A stretch of 64,000 nucleotides of DNA from Luscinia megarhynchos (GCA_034336665.1 CM067591.1:3119884-3183883), one strand, 5' to 3'; shown: positions 33,109 through 46,600, counted from the stretch's first letter. The notes: generated by a model not told the origin, from the sequence alone. Numbers and translations are program-made.

Positions 33109-34610
33109 GGATGGGCACAGTGAGAATTTGGGGGATTTGGGGGGCCGCTGACCCCCCCCAGCCACTCCTGCCCCTCCCAAACCGCCCTGCTGGAACCTCC
33201 CCATTCCTCAGCATTGACCAGAAATCGAAGCTGAAGATGGACCCCGTGAGATTTTGGGGGATTTTGGGGCCATTTCAGGAATTCTGAGGGGTTTGGACTC
33301 TCTTGGGGATGGGGAAAGGACGATGGAAATGTTTGGGTGCCCAAAATGACCCAAATAAAGCCAAGGGGAATTTTCCAGGGTTCAATCCCCATTTCTACAA
33401 TTCCCTGCACCTCCCTTGGCTGAGCCACTTTTATGGGAATCAGACAAAAAGGAAAAAAAGAAAAAGGACTTTTTTTTCCTGTTATGACAGAAAAGAGAAA
33501 AAAAAAGCCTTTTCAGAGAGGTTGAACCCCCAAATATTCCATGGGGAAGGAGTTCAGATTTGGGGCACACCAGAGAATCCACAGAGGAGCCACAGGAAGA
33601 CCCAGAGTGATTTTTTTCCACCCAATTCCCGATTTTTCTGTGCAATGGGAGTGGATTCCCTGCTCTGAGGAGTCGACTGCAGCCTTCAAAAAAAATCTGG
33701 AGGGGCTTAAAAAAAAAACAAAATCAAAACTTGATTAAAAAGGGGCTGCGGTGGCTTCGCTCGGCGCCTCGTGGGAAGGATTTTACAGCTGAGAAATAAA
33801 ATCGACTTCAGGAGTCAAAATCTTCAATCAAATAATAATAAATTGTGCTGGAAAAATAAAAGGTAAAAACCTGTCTGTGGAGAAAGACTCCAGCTTCCAA
33901 CTGAAATTTAAAAAAGAAAAAAGAGAGGGTGAAATATATTTTTAAAAATATATTTTCAAGTATTTTGGTGTGTCGTGTTTTGTTTTTTTTTAATAAATCT
34001 CTGTGTTTTAAATGAGCAAAACCCCCTTAAAATTAGAAAAAAAAATCCCTTAAAATAACAAAAAAAATTCTTTAAAATGAGCAAAACTTCATCCTAATGA
34101 CCCTTCTGACCCTTTTTTTGGGGGGGAAAGCCCCAAGAGTTGTGCATGGTGAATTCCTGCTGGTAAAATCCACGAGGATGGAACTTGGGGGGTCCCTCCA
34201 CCCGCCCCGGGACCCCAACCCGGGACCCCCCCAGGCCACGTGAAGAGATTTGATTCCTCCAAAAGCTTTTTTTTTTTTTTCTTTTAAAATTTCTCCTTTT
34301 GGGTTTTTTTTTACAAAATCTCCTCCCGCTGCCGGAGCTGTCCCCACTCCCCTCCCCCACAGCTCAGCCAGGGCTTTGTCTCCCCAAAATCCCCCGGGGG
34401 GGAAAAAAACCCTCGGGATGCAGGGAAAAGGGAAACCGGGAAATGGGGATGTCACTCTCGGAGGCTCCGTCCCTGTCGCGACAGGACAGCGACAGGGAGG
34501 GGACCGAGGGGCTTTGGGGGAACCCGGGCTGGGGAGGGGGTTTGGGGGTGAGCGACCCCACCCCGGGCCGCGGGTGCGGGGACGGGCCGGGGATGGACCG
34601 AGCCGGGACT
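33109..34610. other. unique, partly AT-rich stretch
   Basis: Mostly unique. It is A/T-rich with A and T runs at 33450-34080 and GC-rich from 34180. About 150 bases at 33220-33390 resemble 27390-27530 (for example GATTTTGGGGGATTTTGGG and GACGATGGAAATGTT), so a dispersed copy of one unit exists. No gene recognised. Confidence 0.5.
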
Positions 34611-34985
34611 AAACCGGGACCGAGCCGGGACTAAACTGACCGAAGCCGGGACGGAGCCGGGATCGAGCCGATCGAGCCGACCGAAGCCGGGACGGAGCCG
34701 GACGGAGCTGACCGAGCCGGACCTAGCCGGACCGAGCCGGGACAGAGCCGGACCGAGCCGGGACTGAGCCGATCGAGCCGGGACCGAGCCGGGATCGAAC
34801 CGGGACAGAGCCGGACCGAGCCGGGACCGAGACGGGACCGAGCCGGGACTGAGCCGGGATCGAACCGGGATCGAGCCGGGACTGAGCCGGGATCGAACCG
34901 GGATCGAGCCGGGACCGAGCCGATCGAGCCGGGATCGAAAGCCGACCTAGCCGGGACCGAGCCGGGACTGAGCCGGGATTCCCTC
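34611..34985. repeat. minisatellite GAGCCGGGACTGAGCCGGGA
   Basis: About thirty 10-12 base units (GAGCCGGGAC, GATCGAACCGG, GAGCCGATC). Confidence 0.93.
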
Positions 34986-35039
34986 GGGAGGAGCAGCCGA
35001 GCTCACATCAACCCCCGGGCACCGCCCGAGCTCCGGCCC

Positions 35040-35640
35040 CGCTCCCAATTCTCCTCGGGACGCCCCGAATTTCCCTCAGAATGTTCCGAATTTTCCTCGA
35101 GACGTTCTGAGTTTCCCTCGGGACGTTCTGAGTTTCCCTCGGGACACTCCCAATTTCCTTTGGGACACTCCGAATTCTCGGGACACTCCAAGCTTTCCTG
35201 AGGATGCCCCGAATCTTCCTCGGGACGCTCTGAATTTTCCTTGGGATGCTCCAAATTTTTCTCGGGATGCTTCAAATTCCCCTCAGGACGCTCCAATTTT
35301 CCCTCAGGACGCTCCAAATTTTTCTCGGGACGCTCCGAATTTTTCTTGGGATGCTTCGAATTCCCCTCAGGGCGCTTCGAGCTTTCCTCAGAACATTCAA
35401 TTTCCCTCAGGACATTCAATTTCCCTCGACGCTCGAATTTCCCTCGGGATCGTTCGACTTTCTCAGGGACGCTCCACTTTCCCTCGACATTCCGAATTTC
35501 CCTCGACGCTCCAATTTCCTCAGGACATTCCGAATTTCCCTCGACGCCCAATTTCCCTCGACGCCCGAACTTTCCCTCAGAACTCTCCGAGGTTTCCAGG
35601 GATGCCCCGAATTTCCCTCAGGACGCTCCGAACTCCCCCC
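35040..35640. repeat. about 21-bp minisatellite GGACGCTCCGAATTTCCCTC
   Basis: About 28 units with heavy substitution (GGGACGTTCTGAGTTTCCCTC, GGATGCTTCAAATTCCCCTC). Confidence 0.93.
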
Positions 35641-35995
35641 GAGCCCAAAGCAGCTCCCGGTGTCCCAGCAGCGCCGGGGGAGCCCGGGGAGTTTTTGGGG
35701 AGCTCCTGGAGCCCCCGGGCTGCCCTCCCGGGCACTGGGGGGCTCTGGGGAGCCTGGGGGGTCCGGAAGGCCCATCCCAATGTCCGACCCCTCCCGGATC
35801 GGGGTGGGGGGGGCTGTGCTGCCTGGGGGTTTCACCCCCGAGGGGTCCCAAAATTGAGGGGGGGGACTCCGGGGTCTCCATGGACGCTGGGAATGTCCCT
35901 TCCAGGAGTCCCGAGCGAGGGGGGACGAACGGGAACCGGGGTCCTGTCACTGGGTCACGGCTGCTCCTGCTCCATCGGCTCCTCCTACTGCGGGC
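35641..35995. other. unique GC-rich stretch
   Basis: Unique DNA with an acceptor-like CCCTTCCAG at about 35900-35908, followed by a short frame GHGCSCSIGSSYCGQRDSE. No family was recognised and no donor is convincing, so no gene is called. Confidence 0.35.
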
Positions 35996-36530
35996 AGCGC
36001 GACAGTGAGGGACCCGCGAGGGACATGGGGACGTGGGACAGCGACAGAGGGAGGGACAGGGAGGGACCCATGGGGATAGCGACAGAGGGACAGGGAGGAA
36101 CCCATGGGGACAGAGACAGAGGGACAGCGACAGAGGGGAGGGGACAGTGAGGGACCCAAGGGGACATCGACGTGAGACAGCGACAAAGGGAGGGGACAGC
36201 GAGGGACCCTGGGACAGCGACAAAGGGGACAGCGACAGAGGCGACAGTGAGGGACCCGCGGGACATGGGGACGTGGGACAGCGACAGAGGGAGGGGACAG
36301 CGAGGGACCCTGGGACAGCGACAAAGGGGACAGCGACAGAGGGAGGGGACAGGGAGGGACCCTGGGACAGCGACAAAGGGACAGCGACAGAGGGAGGGAC
36401 AGGGAGGGACCCGCGGGACATCGGCAGAGGGACAGCGACAGAGGGGACAGGGAGGGACCGGCGGGGACAGCGACAAAGGGAGGGGACAGCGAGGGACCCT
36501 GGGACAGCGACAAAGGGGACAGCGGCTTAA
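35996..36530. repeat. minisatellite GGGACAGCGACAGAGGGAGG
   Basis: Units of 20-40 bases combine GGGACAGCGACAAAGGG and GACAGCGAGGGACCCTGG. Confidence 0.93.
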
Positions 36531-36654
36531 AGGCAGGGCACAGGGAAGGACCCAGCGGTGACATCGGGACCCCTGGGAGAAGGGAGGGGACACCAGGGGA
36601 CAGGAGCTGACACCCCCCACCCCACAGGCAGGAAGGTCTGGGGTGGTTTTCATT

Positions 36655-36790
36655 TGGGAAAAGCCCAGAATGGGATTGCCAGGACACAAAATGGGATTCC
36701 CAGGAGCCAGGACAGAATTCCAGGAGCCAGAATGGGATTCCCAGGAGCCAGAACGGGATTGCCAGGACACAAAATGAAATTCCCAGGAGC
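36655..36790. repeat. short CAGGAGCCAGAATGGGATTC repeat at gap edge
   Basis: Six 20-24 base units are cut by the N block. Confidence 0.9.
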
Positions 36791-36890
36791 NNNNNNNNNN
36801 NNNNNNNNNNNNNNNNNNNNNNNNNNNNNNNNNNNNNNNNNNNNNNNNNNNNNNNNNNNNNNNNNNNNNNNNNNNNNNNNNNNNNNNNNN
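36791..36890. other. assembly gap, 100 N
   Basis: Exactly 100 N of unknown true size. The missing 3' half of NCKAP1L would lie on this side of exon 18, so the gap may hide it. Confidence 0.99.
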
Positions 36891-36899
36891 GCCACAGAG

Positions 36900-37540
36900 A
36901 CCCCCAGAGGTTCACAGAAAACCCCAAGGGTCACCAATCCCTCAAAAACTCTCCTGGACCCCCGGACCCCCTCAAGCCCCTCAAAGTTTAGACCCCCTAG
37001 AGCCCCCAGACCCCTCAAACCCTCCAGACCCCTCAGACCCCCCAGCCCCCAAGAGCCCCCAGTCCTCCCCCAGACCTCCCAGAGCCCCCCACAGATCCCA
37101 GACCCCTCAAACCCCCAGACCCTCAAAACCCCCCAGACCTCATATCCCCAGACTCCCCGAAGGTCTCAGACCCCCCAGACCCCTCAAACCCCTCCAGCCC
37201 CCCAGCCCCCCAGATCCCCCAAGAGCCCCACAGGTCCCAGACCCCCAGACCCCTCAAACCCCCCAGACCCTGCTAACCCCCAGACCCTCAGACCCCAGAC
37301 TCCCCTGAAGGTCCCAGACCCTCAAACCCCAGACCTCGGACCCCTCAAACCCCCAGACCCTCAAAACCCCAGACCCTCAGACCTCAGGGCTCCCGAGAGG
37401 GTCTCAGACAGACCTCAAACCCCAGACCCCCAGACCCCTCAAATCTCGAGAGACCCCTCATGCCCCCAAGACCCCCTTGGGTCCCAGACTCCCCCAGACT
37501 CCCCAGCCCCCAGCCCCCAGCCCCCAGCCCCAGCCCCCAC
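36900..37540. repeat. minisatellite CAGACCCCTCAAACCCCCAG
   Basis: Irregular 9-20 base units (CCCCAGACCC, CTCAAACCCC, CCCAGAGCCC) fill the intron downstream of NCKAP1L exon 18, with CCCAGCCCC repeats next to the donor. Confidence 0.92.
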
Positions 37541-37658
37541 CTGCTGGCTCGGGCTCTACTGCTCAGCATACGCCTCAGGACACGCGGCCGCTGCCCCTGG
37601 CCAGCTCCTCCAGGAACTTGTGACACATCCCCAGCGCCGCCGCCTCCAGCTGCGGGTA
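37541..37658 (-). CDS. NCKAP1L: NCKAP1L exon 18, last visible exon
   Basis: [20 protein letters not shown] and RGSGRV are clean. One missing base then gives VLEAYAEQ-stop-SPSQQ in the corrected frame, against the family's VLEICAEQRNLSEQ. The TAG at the Arg position could be an error or a real stop. Donor GTGGGGGC. No later exon was found. Confidence 0.85.
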
Positions 37659-40600
37659 CTCGCGAGGAGCACAGCGACCCCTCAGAGCCGGCGGCGACGT
37701 AGACCCGGGGAGCCCCTCGGGGTGAGTCACCCACCTCCTCGGGGGCACATGGGGGTGCTTGAGGCAGCCCGAGAAGTCTTGGCCGCTGAGCAGCAGCGGG
37801 AGAAAGCGGATGGAGAAGCACTTAGCGTGGACAGGTCCTCAGGGTCTGCTTGAGAACATCCGCTCCAGGGGCGAGGGGCAGAAACTCTTGAGGAAAGGGG
37901 CAAAACTGCTGTGAAATGAGAAAAGAAACTGCGGGGAATGGGAGTGCGGAGCTTGTGAAAGGGGCAGAAACTGCTGAAGGGTAAGAACTACTTGGGAAGG
38001 GGGGTAAAACTGCTGAGGGAAGGGGGTAAAACTACTTGAATGGAGTAAGAACTTGAGGACTGGGGTGGGAACTGCGTGAAGGGCAGAGCTGAGGAAGGGG
38101 CAGAGACTCGAGGAATGAGTGGGAGGAAGGGGCAGAGGCTCTTGGGAGAAAGGGGGCAGAAACCTGCTTACTGGAGGAGAGAGAAAACTTCCTGAGGAAT
38201 GGGGCAAAAAGCTTCTTGAGGAAAAGGGGTAAGAACTGCGGGAATGGGAGGGTAAGAACTCTTGGGAATGGGGTAAGAACTGAGGGAATGGGTAGAACAG
38301 GGAAGGGGGTAAGAACTCTTGAGGAAGGGGCAGAAACTGCTGGGAAGGTAGAACCCTAGGAAAGCTGGCTGGGGAATGAGGGGCAAAGAACTTCGAAGGA
38401 GCAGAAGCTGGGAGAAGGGGGCAGAAACTTCTGGGAGAAGGGGCAGCTGCGGAGGGGAAAAACTCTTGGGGAATGTAAGAACTGCGGGAAGGGGCAAAAG
38501 AACTTCTAGGGGGAAGGGGCAGACTGTGGGGAAGAACTGCTGAATGCAAAGCGTGCCAGGAAACTGCAGGAAAGGGGGCAAAAACTGCGGGAATGGGGCA
38601 AAAAGCTCGGAGGGGAATGGGTGAGGACTGGGGAATGGGGAAGGGTAAGAACCCTGCGGGAAGGGGCAGAGACTGGGGATGAATGGGGGTAAGAGATTGA
38701 GGGAAAGGGGCAGAAACTGCAGGGAAGGGGAAAACTACTTGAGGAATGGGGGGTGAGAGATCTGAGGGAATGGGGTAAGAACTGCGGGGAATGGGAGTAA
38801 AACTGGGGAAGGGAGGGCTAGAAACTGCTGGGAAAAGGAAAGAAACTGAGGGAATGGGGTAAGGGATCGCAGGAATGGGGGCAAAACTATGGGAATGGGG
38901 CACAAAACTGCGGGGAAGGGGCAGAAACTGTGGGGGAAGAGGGTAGGGAACTGCGGGAGATGGGGCAAAACTGCAGACAGATGGGGGCAGAAACTGCAGG
39001 GAAAGGGGCAAAACTGCGCGGGGAATGAGGCAAAACCGCGGGGAATGGGTAAGAACTGCGAGGAATGGGGCAAGGAGGGAGAGGTCGGTGGGAGAAGGGG
39101 CAGGGACATGGAGGGACGGAGGAGAAAAAGGGTGAGAGAGATGCGTGGGGAGTGGGAGAAGTGCAGGGGTGACCAAAGCAGGTTCAGGGAGTGACAAGGG
39201 GTTCAAGGGGTGACACAGGAGGTGCAGGGGTGACACAGGGGTGCAGGGGTGACAAAGCAGGTTCAGGGGTGACACAAAAGAGGGTTCCAGGGGTGACACA
39301 GAGGTGCAGGGGGTGACCCAAAGGGGTTCAGGGGTGACACAGGGTGCAGGGGTGACAAGAGGAGGCGGTTCCAGGGGTGCCAAGAGGCTCCAGGGTGACA
39401 AGAGGAGGGCTCCAGGGGTGACACAGGGGTTCAGGGGTGACACAGGTGCAGGGTGACACAGAGGTTCCAGAGGTGACAAGAGGGAGGGGCTCAGGGTGAC
39501 AAGAGGAGCAGTTCAGGGTGACAAAGGGGTGCAGCCCCCTGAGCAGGGGGACAGGTCGAGGTCTCTCCAGCAGCCTCGCCCCGTCAGCAGGCCGCGTGGA
39601 GCACAGGCTCATGGCCCCGCAGGTTAGGCTGGGGCTTTCAGCAGCCTTGGGCAAGCGTAGGCCTGGGACAGGGACAGGGGCGGGACAGGGATAGCAGGGA
39701 CAGGGATAGCAGGGACAGGGACAGGGGCATGACAGGGCAGCATGGGACAGGGACACATCAGGGGACAGGGACAGGGATAGCAGGGACAGGGACAGGGACA
39801 TGGGACAGGGACACATACAGGGGACAGGGACAGGGATAGCAGGAACAGGGACAGGGGATAGGGACAGGGGGACAGATAGAGGGATACGTAGGGACAGGGA
39901 CATGGGACAGGGGACAGGGACAGGGGACATGGGACAGGGACATGGGACAGGGGACATGGGACAGGACAGCAGGGACATATATGGGACATATATGGGACAG
40001 GGAGACAGAGACAGGGACATGGGACAGTATATAGGGATAGCAGGGACAGGGGACATGGGACATGGGACATGGGACATGGGACAGGGACAGGGGATATGGG
40101 GATATGGGGATATGGACAGGGACATGGGACAGGGGACATGGGATGGGGACAGGGACAGGGGACATGGGACAAGGGACAGGGGACAGAGGACAGGGGACAG
40201 ATATTGGGATAGCAGGGACAGGGACATGGGACACATAGGGGACAGGGATGGGGACAGGGGAGACAAGGGAGGATGGGATTAGCACAGGGATGGGGAACAA
40301 CGGTGGAGATTGGGATGGGGACAGGGCCAGGAACAGTGACAGGACAGGGACAGTGACAGGACAGGGACAGTGACAGTGCCACCACCTGGAGGCGGAACCA
40401 GTCCAGGCTTGGCCAGCTGGTGAAATCAAACTGCTCCTTGTCATCAACTGCTTGGGGACATGGGGACAGGGCTGGGGGTGGCACTGCCACCGTGGGGGAC
40501 ATGGGGGACATGGGACAGGGCTGGGGGTGGCACTGCCACCATGAGACAACAGGGACATGGGGCTGGGGTGGCACTGCCACCATGGGGAGACACGGGACAG

Positions 40601-43600
40601 GGCTGGGGTGGCACTGCCACCATGGGGAACATGGGGACAGGACTGCGGGTGGCACTGCCACCATGAGGGACATGGGACAGGGCTGGGGGTGGCACTGCCA
40701 CCATGGAGGGGGACACTAGGGGACAGGGCTGGGGGGTGGGCACTGCCACCATGGGGGACATGGGACAGGGCTGGGGGTGGCACTGCACCATGGGGGACAT
40801 GGGGACATGGGGACACGGGACAGGGCTGCGGGTGGCACTGCCACCATGGGGACACAGGGGACAGGGCTGGGGGTGGCACTGCCACCATGGGGGACATGGG
40901 GACAGGGCCTGGGGTGGCACTGCCACCATGGGGGTCATCGGGACAGGGCTGGGGGTGGCACTGCCACCGTGGGGGACACGGGACAGGGGCTGGGGTGCTT
41001 TGCACTGCCACCATGGGGGACATGGGGACATGGGACAGGGCTGGGGTGGCACTGCCACCGTGGGGGACAGGGACAGGGCCGGGGTGGCACTGCCACCATG
41101 GGGACATGGGGAACATGGGACAGGGCTGGGGTGGCACTGCCACCATGGGGGGACATGGGGACATGGGGACATGGGACAGGGCTGGGGGTGGCACTGCCAC
41201 CATGGGGGGAACGCAAGGACAGGGCTGGGGGTGGCACTGCCACCATGTGGAGGAACAAGGGGACAGGGCTGGGGGTGGCACTGCCACCACAGGGGACTCC
41301 CCGCGGCCACCACCCCCCGCGGCTGCCAGGACAGCGGTGCCACCGTGCCGGGGTGGCAGCTGGCGACACGCCGAGGTGACACTGCGGGCGACTGGGAGGG
41401 ACACCCCGCACCTTCCTTGTGCGACGGCCGAGGCGAGGTGACAAAGGACGAGAGGATGACGGACTCCTCCTCGGGACCACGGGGACAGCTCCTGCAGGAC
41501 AGGCTGGGGGCTCGTGCGACAGCGGCAGCGTCAGCACGTGAGCTCGGAGCGCTGGCGCGGGGGCACGCCAGAGGCTCGGAGGGGCGCAGGGGGCGCGGGG
41601 GGACTCGAGAGGGGCGCTCGGAGGCGCGACCTCGAGGGCTCGCGCTGAGGGGGCTCGGGGGGCGCGTGAGGGGCGCAGGGGACTCGGGGGGCTCGGGGCC
41701 TCGCTCGGGGACTCCGGAGGGGGACTCGCCTCGCTCGGGGGCCTCGGGGGCTGTTCGGGGGCTCGAGGGGCGCAGCACTGGGGAGGGGGCGCGGGGGCTC
41801 AGGAGGCTCGGGGGCTCGCGGGAGGCGAGGGGGCGGGGCGGCGCGGGGCGGCTCACCTGGATGACGTCACTGAGCAGCAGCGTCGAAGCAGCGCCAGGTA
41901 CTGGCGGTGAGTAGCGCCGCAGCAGCCGCGGGTGGCGCCGCAGCAGCGCCCGCAGCCGCTCCAGCAGCAGCAGCAGCTCCGCCGGCGTGGCTGCGGCACG
42001 GGGGCGTGAGGGAGACCCCAAACCGAGAGACTCCCCAGAGACCCCCGAAACCCCCAAACCGAGGAACCCCCCAAACCGAGAGACCCCCAAACCGAGGGAA
42101 CTCCAAACCGAGAAACTGCCCCTAAACAAGAGACCCCGAGACCCCCAAACCGAGGAACCCCCAAGAGGCGCCCCAAACCGAGAGACAGAGACCCCCAAAC
42201 CGAGGAACTGAGACCCCCAAACCGAGGAGACTCCCCGAGGAGACCCCCCAACCGAGAGACCCCCAAACCGGAGACCCCCCAGCAGGAGACCCCCCAAACC
42301 GAGAGACTCCCCGAGGGACCCCCAAACCGAGAGAACCCCACGAGAGACCCCGAGACCCCCAAACCGAGACTCCCGGAGAGGCCCCCGGGACCCCCTAAAC
42401 CGAGGGAACTCCCGAGAGACCCCCGGAACTCCAGCAGTGTCCTGAGTGTTCCGGAACGCTGGGACCCCACCCAGAGCTCCCCCGAACCCTCTGAGCTCTA
42501 GAGCCCCCGAAAGTTCAGGACCCCACCCCAGAGCCCCCGAACCCTCTGAGCCCCTGAGCCCCCGAAGCGCCCCAGACGCCCCTGTCCCCCTCCGTCCCCC
42601 ATCCCCCTGTCCCCCATCCCCCCGTCCCCCGTCCCCTCCTGTCCCCCCGTCCCCTCCTGTCCCCTCCTGTCCCTCCCTGCGTCCCCTCCCCTGTCCCCTC
42701 CTGTCCCCTCCCCTCTGTCCCTCCTGCCCTCCCTGTCCCCCTGTCCCCTCCTGTCCCCCATCCCCCCTGTCCCTCCCTGTCCCTCCCCGTCCCTCCTGTC
42801 CCCCATCCCCCATCCCCCCGTCCCCCTGTCCCCCCATCCCCCCGTCCCCCATCCCCCCGTCCCCCCCTGTCCCTCTGTCCCTCTGTCTCCCCCTGTCCCC
42901 CCATCCCCCTGTCCCCCTGTCTGTCCCCCCTGTCCCCCCATCCCTCCCTGTCCCTCCTGTCCCTCTTTGTCCTCCTGTCCCCCTGTCCCCTCCTGTCCCC
43001 CATCCCCCCTGTCCCTCCCCTGTCCCCTCCTGTCCCCTGTCCCTCCCTGTCCCTCCCGTCCTCTGTCCCCATCCCCCTCCTGTCCCTCCCTGTCCCTCCT
43101 GTCCCTCCTGTCCCTCCTGTCCCCCTGTCCCCTGTCCCCCTGTCCCCCCTGTCCCTCCCTGGCCCTCCTGTCCCCCTGTCCCTCCTGTGCCTCCCTGTCC
43201 CCCCTGTCCCCACCTGCCCTCCTGTCCCCCCTGTCCCACCTGTCTGTCCCTCCCTGTCCCCCACCTGTCCCGTGAAGTCCTCGGGGTTCTTGGGTTGGTC
43301 ACTGTGCTCGATGTGTCGCGACAGCCAGCTCACCTCGTCGTGACAGAGCTGACAGCGCCACTGAACACCAGCAGGGCCTGGGGGGAGCAGGCACATGGGG
43401 AGCACTAGCGCAATCCCAAAACCGGAACCTAGCCCTCGAACCCCAAATCCCGAACTCCCCAAAACTCTGAATCCACCCCTGAACCCCCAAATCCCAAATC
43501 CCGAACCCCAAACTGATCCACCCCAAAATCCTGAATCCCAAATCCCGAATCCTAAACCCCAAACTCTGAACCTACCCCCAAACCCAAAATCCCATCTCAA

Positions 43601-46600
43601 ACCCCACATCCTGCACTCTAAACCCTGGATCCACCCCTGAACCCCAAATCCTGAACTCCCCAAATCCCAAATCCCTGAACCCCCAAATCCCGAACCCCAA
43701 ACTCTGAATCCACTCCTGAACCCCAAATCCCGAACCCCCTAAAACCACTGAATCCATCCCAAACCCCCAAATCCTGAACCCTCAAACCCAAAATCCCGCA
43801 CCTCAAACCCCAAATCCCGCACCCCAAACCCTGAATCCACCCTGAACCCCTGAAATCCACCCCAAACCCCAAATCCCTAAATCCCAAATCCCTAGAAATC
43901 CACCCCAAACCCCGAAATCCTGCACCCCCAAACTCTGAATCCACCCCCTGAACCCCAAATTCCAAACCCCAAACCCCGAACCCCCAAATCGTGAATCCTG
44001 CACCCCAAACTTTAACCTGAATCCACCCTGGAACCCCAAATCCTGAATCCTAAATCCCAAATCCACCCCAAACCCTGAATTCTGCCCCCAAACCCCCAAA
44101 TCCACCCCTGAACCCCAAATCCTGAATCCTAAACTCCAAATCCACCCCAAACCCTGAATCCTGAACCCCAAACTCTGAATCCACCCTGAACCCCCAATCA
44201 AATCCACAATCCTGCACCCTAAACCTGAATCCATCCCCTGAACCCCCAAATCTCACACTCCCAAACCCCAAATCCTGAACCCCAAACCACCCCAAACCCC
44301 AAATCCCTAGCCCCAAATCGTGAATCCACCCTGAACCCCAAATCCCAGAATCCTAAACCCCAAATCCCAAACTCAAAATCCACCCCGAACCCTAAAATCC
44401 CACACTCCCAAAAGTCCCTTGAAATCACCAAACCATGAACCCCAAACGCACCCCAAAACTCCCTCTGAAGCTAAAATCCCCTTAAAATCTCAAATTCCCT
44501 GAAACTCCTGCAATCCCTTCCAAAACTCTCAAATTCCCCCAACAACTCCCCCAAACCCCCCAAAAATCTTTCCAAAACTCTCGAAATCCCCAAACTACCC
44601 AAAATTCTCTAAAAATCTCCAATTTCTCCGGAAACTCTCCAAAATCTTTCCAAACTCTCTGAAATGCCCCCAAAACTTCCTGGAAATTCCCCCAAAATCC
44701 CCCAAAATTTCCCCAAATCCCCACAAATCCCCCAAAATCCCCAAATCCCCCAAAATCCCCAAAATTTCCAAATCCCCCAAAATTCCCCAAATCCCCCAAA
44801 TCCCCCAAAAGATCTCCCATACTCCCCAAAATCCCCCAAAGATCCTCCTCCAAAATCCCCCACTATCCCCAAGATCCCCCAAAATTTCCCATATCCCCCA
44901 AAAGTCCCCAAAAGCACCCCTGCAGTCCCCCAAAATCCCCCAAAACTCCCAAAAGTCCCAAAAATCCCCTAAAATCCTCACTCATCCCAGTGCCAAAGTC
45001 CCCTGAATATCCCCAGAGTCTGCCCGTCAGACAGTCTCACACGCCGCGACCTGCGCTGGCGGGGCGACCTCCAGCTGGCTGCCACTGGGGGCTCTCTGGG
45101 GGTCTCTGGGGAGTCTCTGGGGTTTGGGGGTCGAAGGAGGTTCGCAGAGGGAGGGGCAGGGGCTCGTAAAGGGAACGAGGGGAATGATTGGGTGGGGGAG
45201 GGTTGAGGGGTTTGGGGAGTTTGAGGTCACCGGGGGTCTCTGGGGGTCACTGGGGAGGGTCTCTGGGGGTCACTGGGGGGTCGGGGGGATTCCGAGCATG
45301 AGGGGGGCAGAACCCCATGAAAGGAACGAGGGGGAATGATTGGGTGGGGGGAGGGCTGAGAGGGTTTGGGGGGTCAGGGGCTTGGGGGTCACTAGGGAGT
45401 CACCGGGGTCTCTGGGGGTCTCTGGGGGTCTCTGGGGTCACTGGGGGTCTCTGGGGGTCTCTGGGGGTTTTGGGGGCCAGGATGGGGGTGCAGTGGGCTT
45501 GAACTGGGGACATGGGGGGTTCAGGGTCAGGAGTCCCCCAGATGTCACCCCAAGGGTCACCCCAAAGTGACAGCGAGGGGTGGCACAGGGGTCGCGTGGA
45601 TGGAATTGGGGTGATCCCAAAAGACCCCCAGGGGACACGGGGACAGGGGGACACGGGGACACAGGGGACAGGGGGACACGAGGGACACGGGGGACACAGG
45701 GACGGTGTTTTTGGGGGCTCTGGGGCCTCCCAGCCTCTGGGGATCTCCCCACCCCCAGACCTGTGAGCTGGCAGCGTGGTCCCGGCACTCCCTGACATCG
45801 GCCCACAGCCTGCACTACCTGGGAGGGGACAGCGGGGACAGCGGGGACAGCTGGGGACAGCTGGGGGACAGCTGGGGACAGCTGGGGGACACCTGGGGAC
45901 AGCCTGGGGACAGCCTGGGGACACCCTGGGGACAGCTGGGGACAGCTGGGGACACCCGGGCACTGCCACCCCCTGGGAACACCCCTGGCGACACCGTGCC
46001 ACCCACCCTGGGGACATCCTGGGGACACCCTGGGGACAGCCTGGGGACAGCCTGGGGACACCCTGGGGACAGCCTGGGGACAGCCTGGGGACATCCGGGG
46101 ACAGCTGGGGGACACCCCTGGGGACACCTCGGCACCGCCCTGGGGACACCCTGGGGACACCCTGGGGACAGCTGGCACCGCCCTGGGGGACACCCGGGCA
46201 CTGCCACCCCCCTGGGAACACCCCCCTGGCGACACCGCCACCCACCCCTGGGGACACCCTGGGGACACCCTGGGGACACCCGGCCACCGCCACCCTCCCT
46301 GGCACCGCCCTGGCACCCAGGACACCCCCAAAATCCCCTGAACAACCCCTGGGACACCCCCAAAATCCCCTGATCACACCCCCGTGACACCCCCCAGAGC
46401 TGGTGTGTCCCCAGCATTGTGTCCCGTGTTCGTGTCCCCCGGTGTCCCCTGGCTCACCTTGAGGTCGCAGCCGTCCCCTCGTCAGCTGTCCCCTGGGTCA
46501 CCCCCGTGTCAGTGTCCCCGGGTGTCCCCCAGAGCCCCTGGTGTCCCCTGCCAGCGAGTGTCCCCTCGAGTCAGTGCCTCGGTGCACCGCCAGAATCCCC

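Noticed and set aside
35900..36000. Short frame GHGCSCSIGSSYCGQRDSE after an acceptor-like CAG, considered as an exon
   Set aside because: No convincing donor, no recognised family, and it runs straight into a minisatellite.
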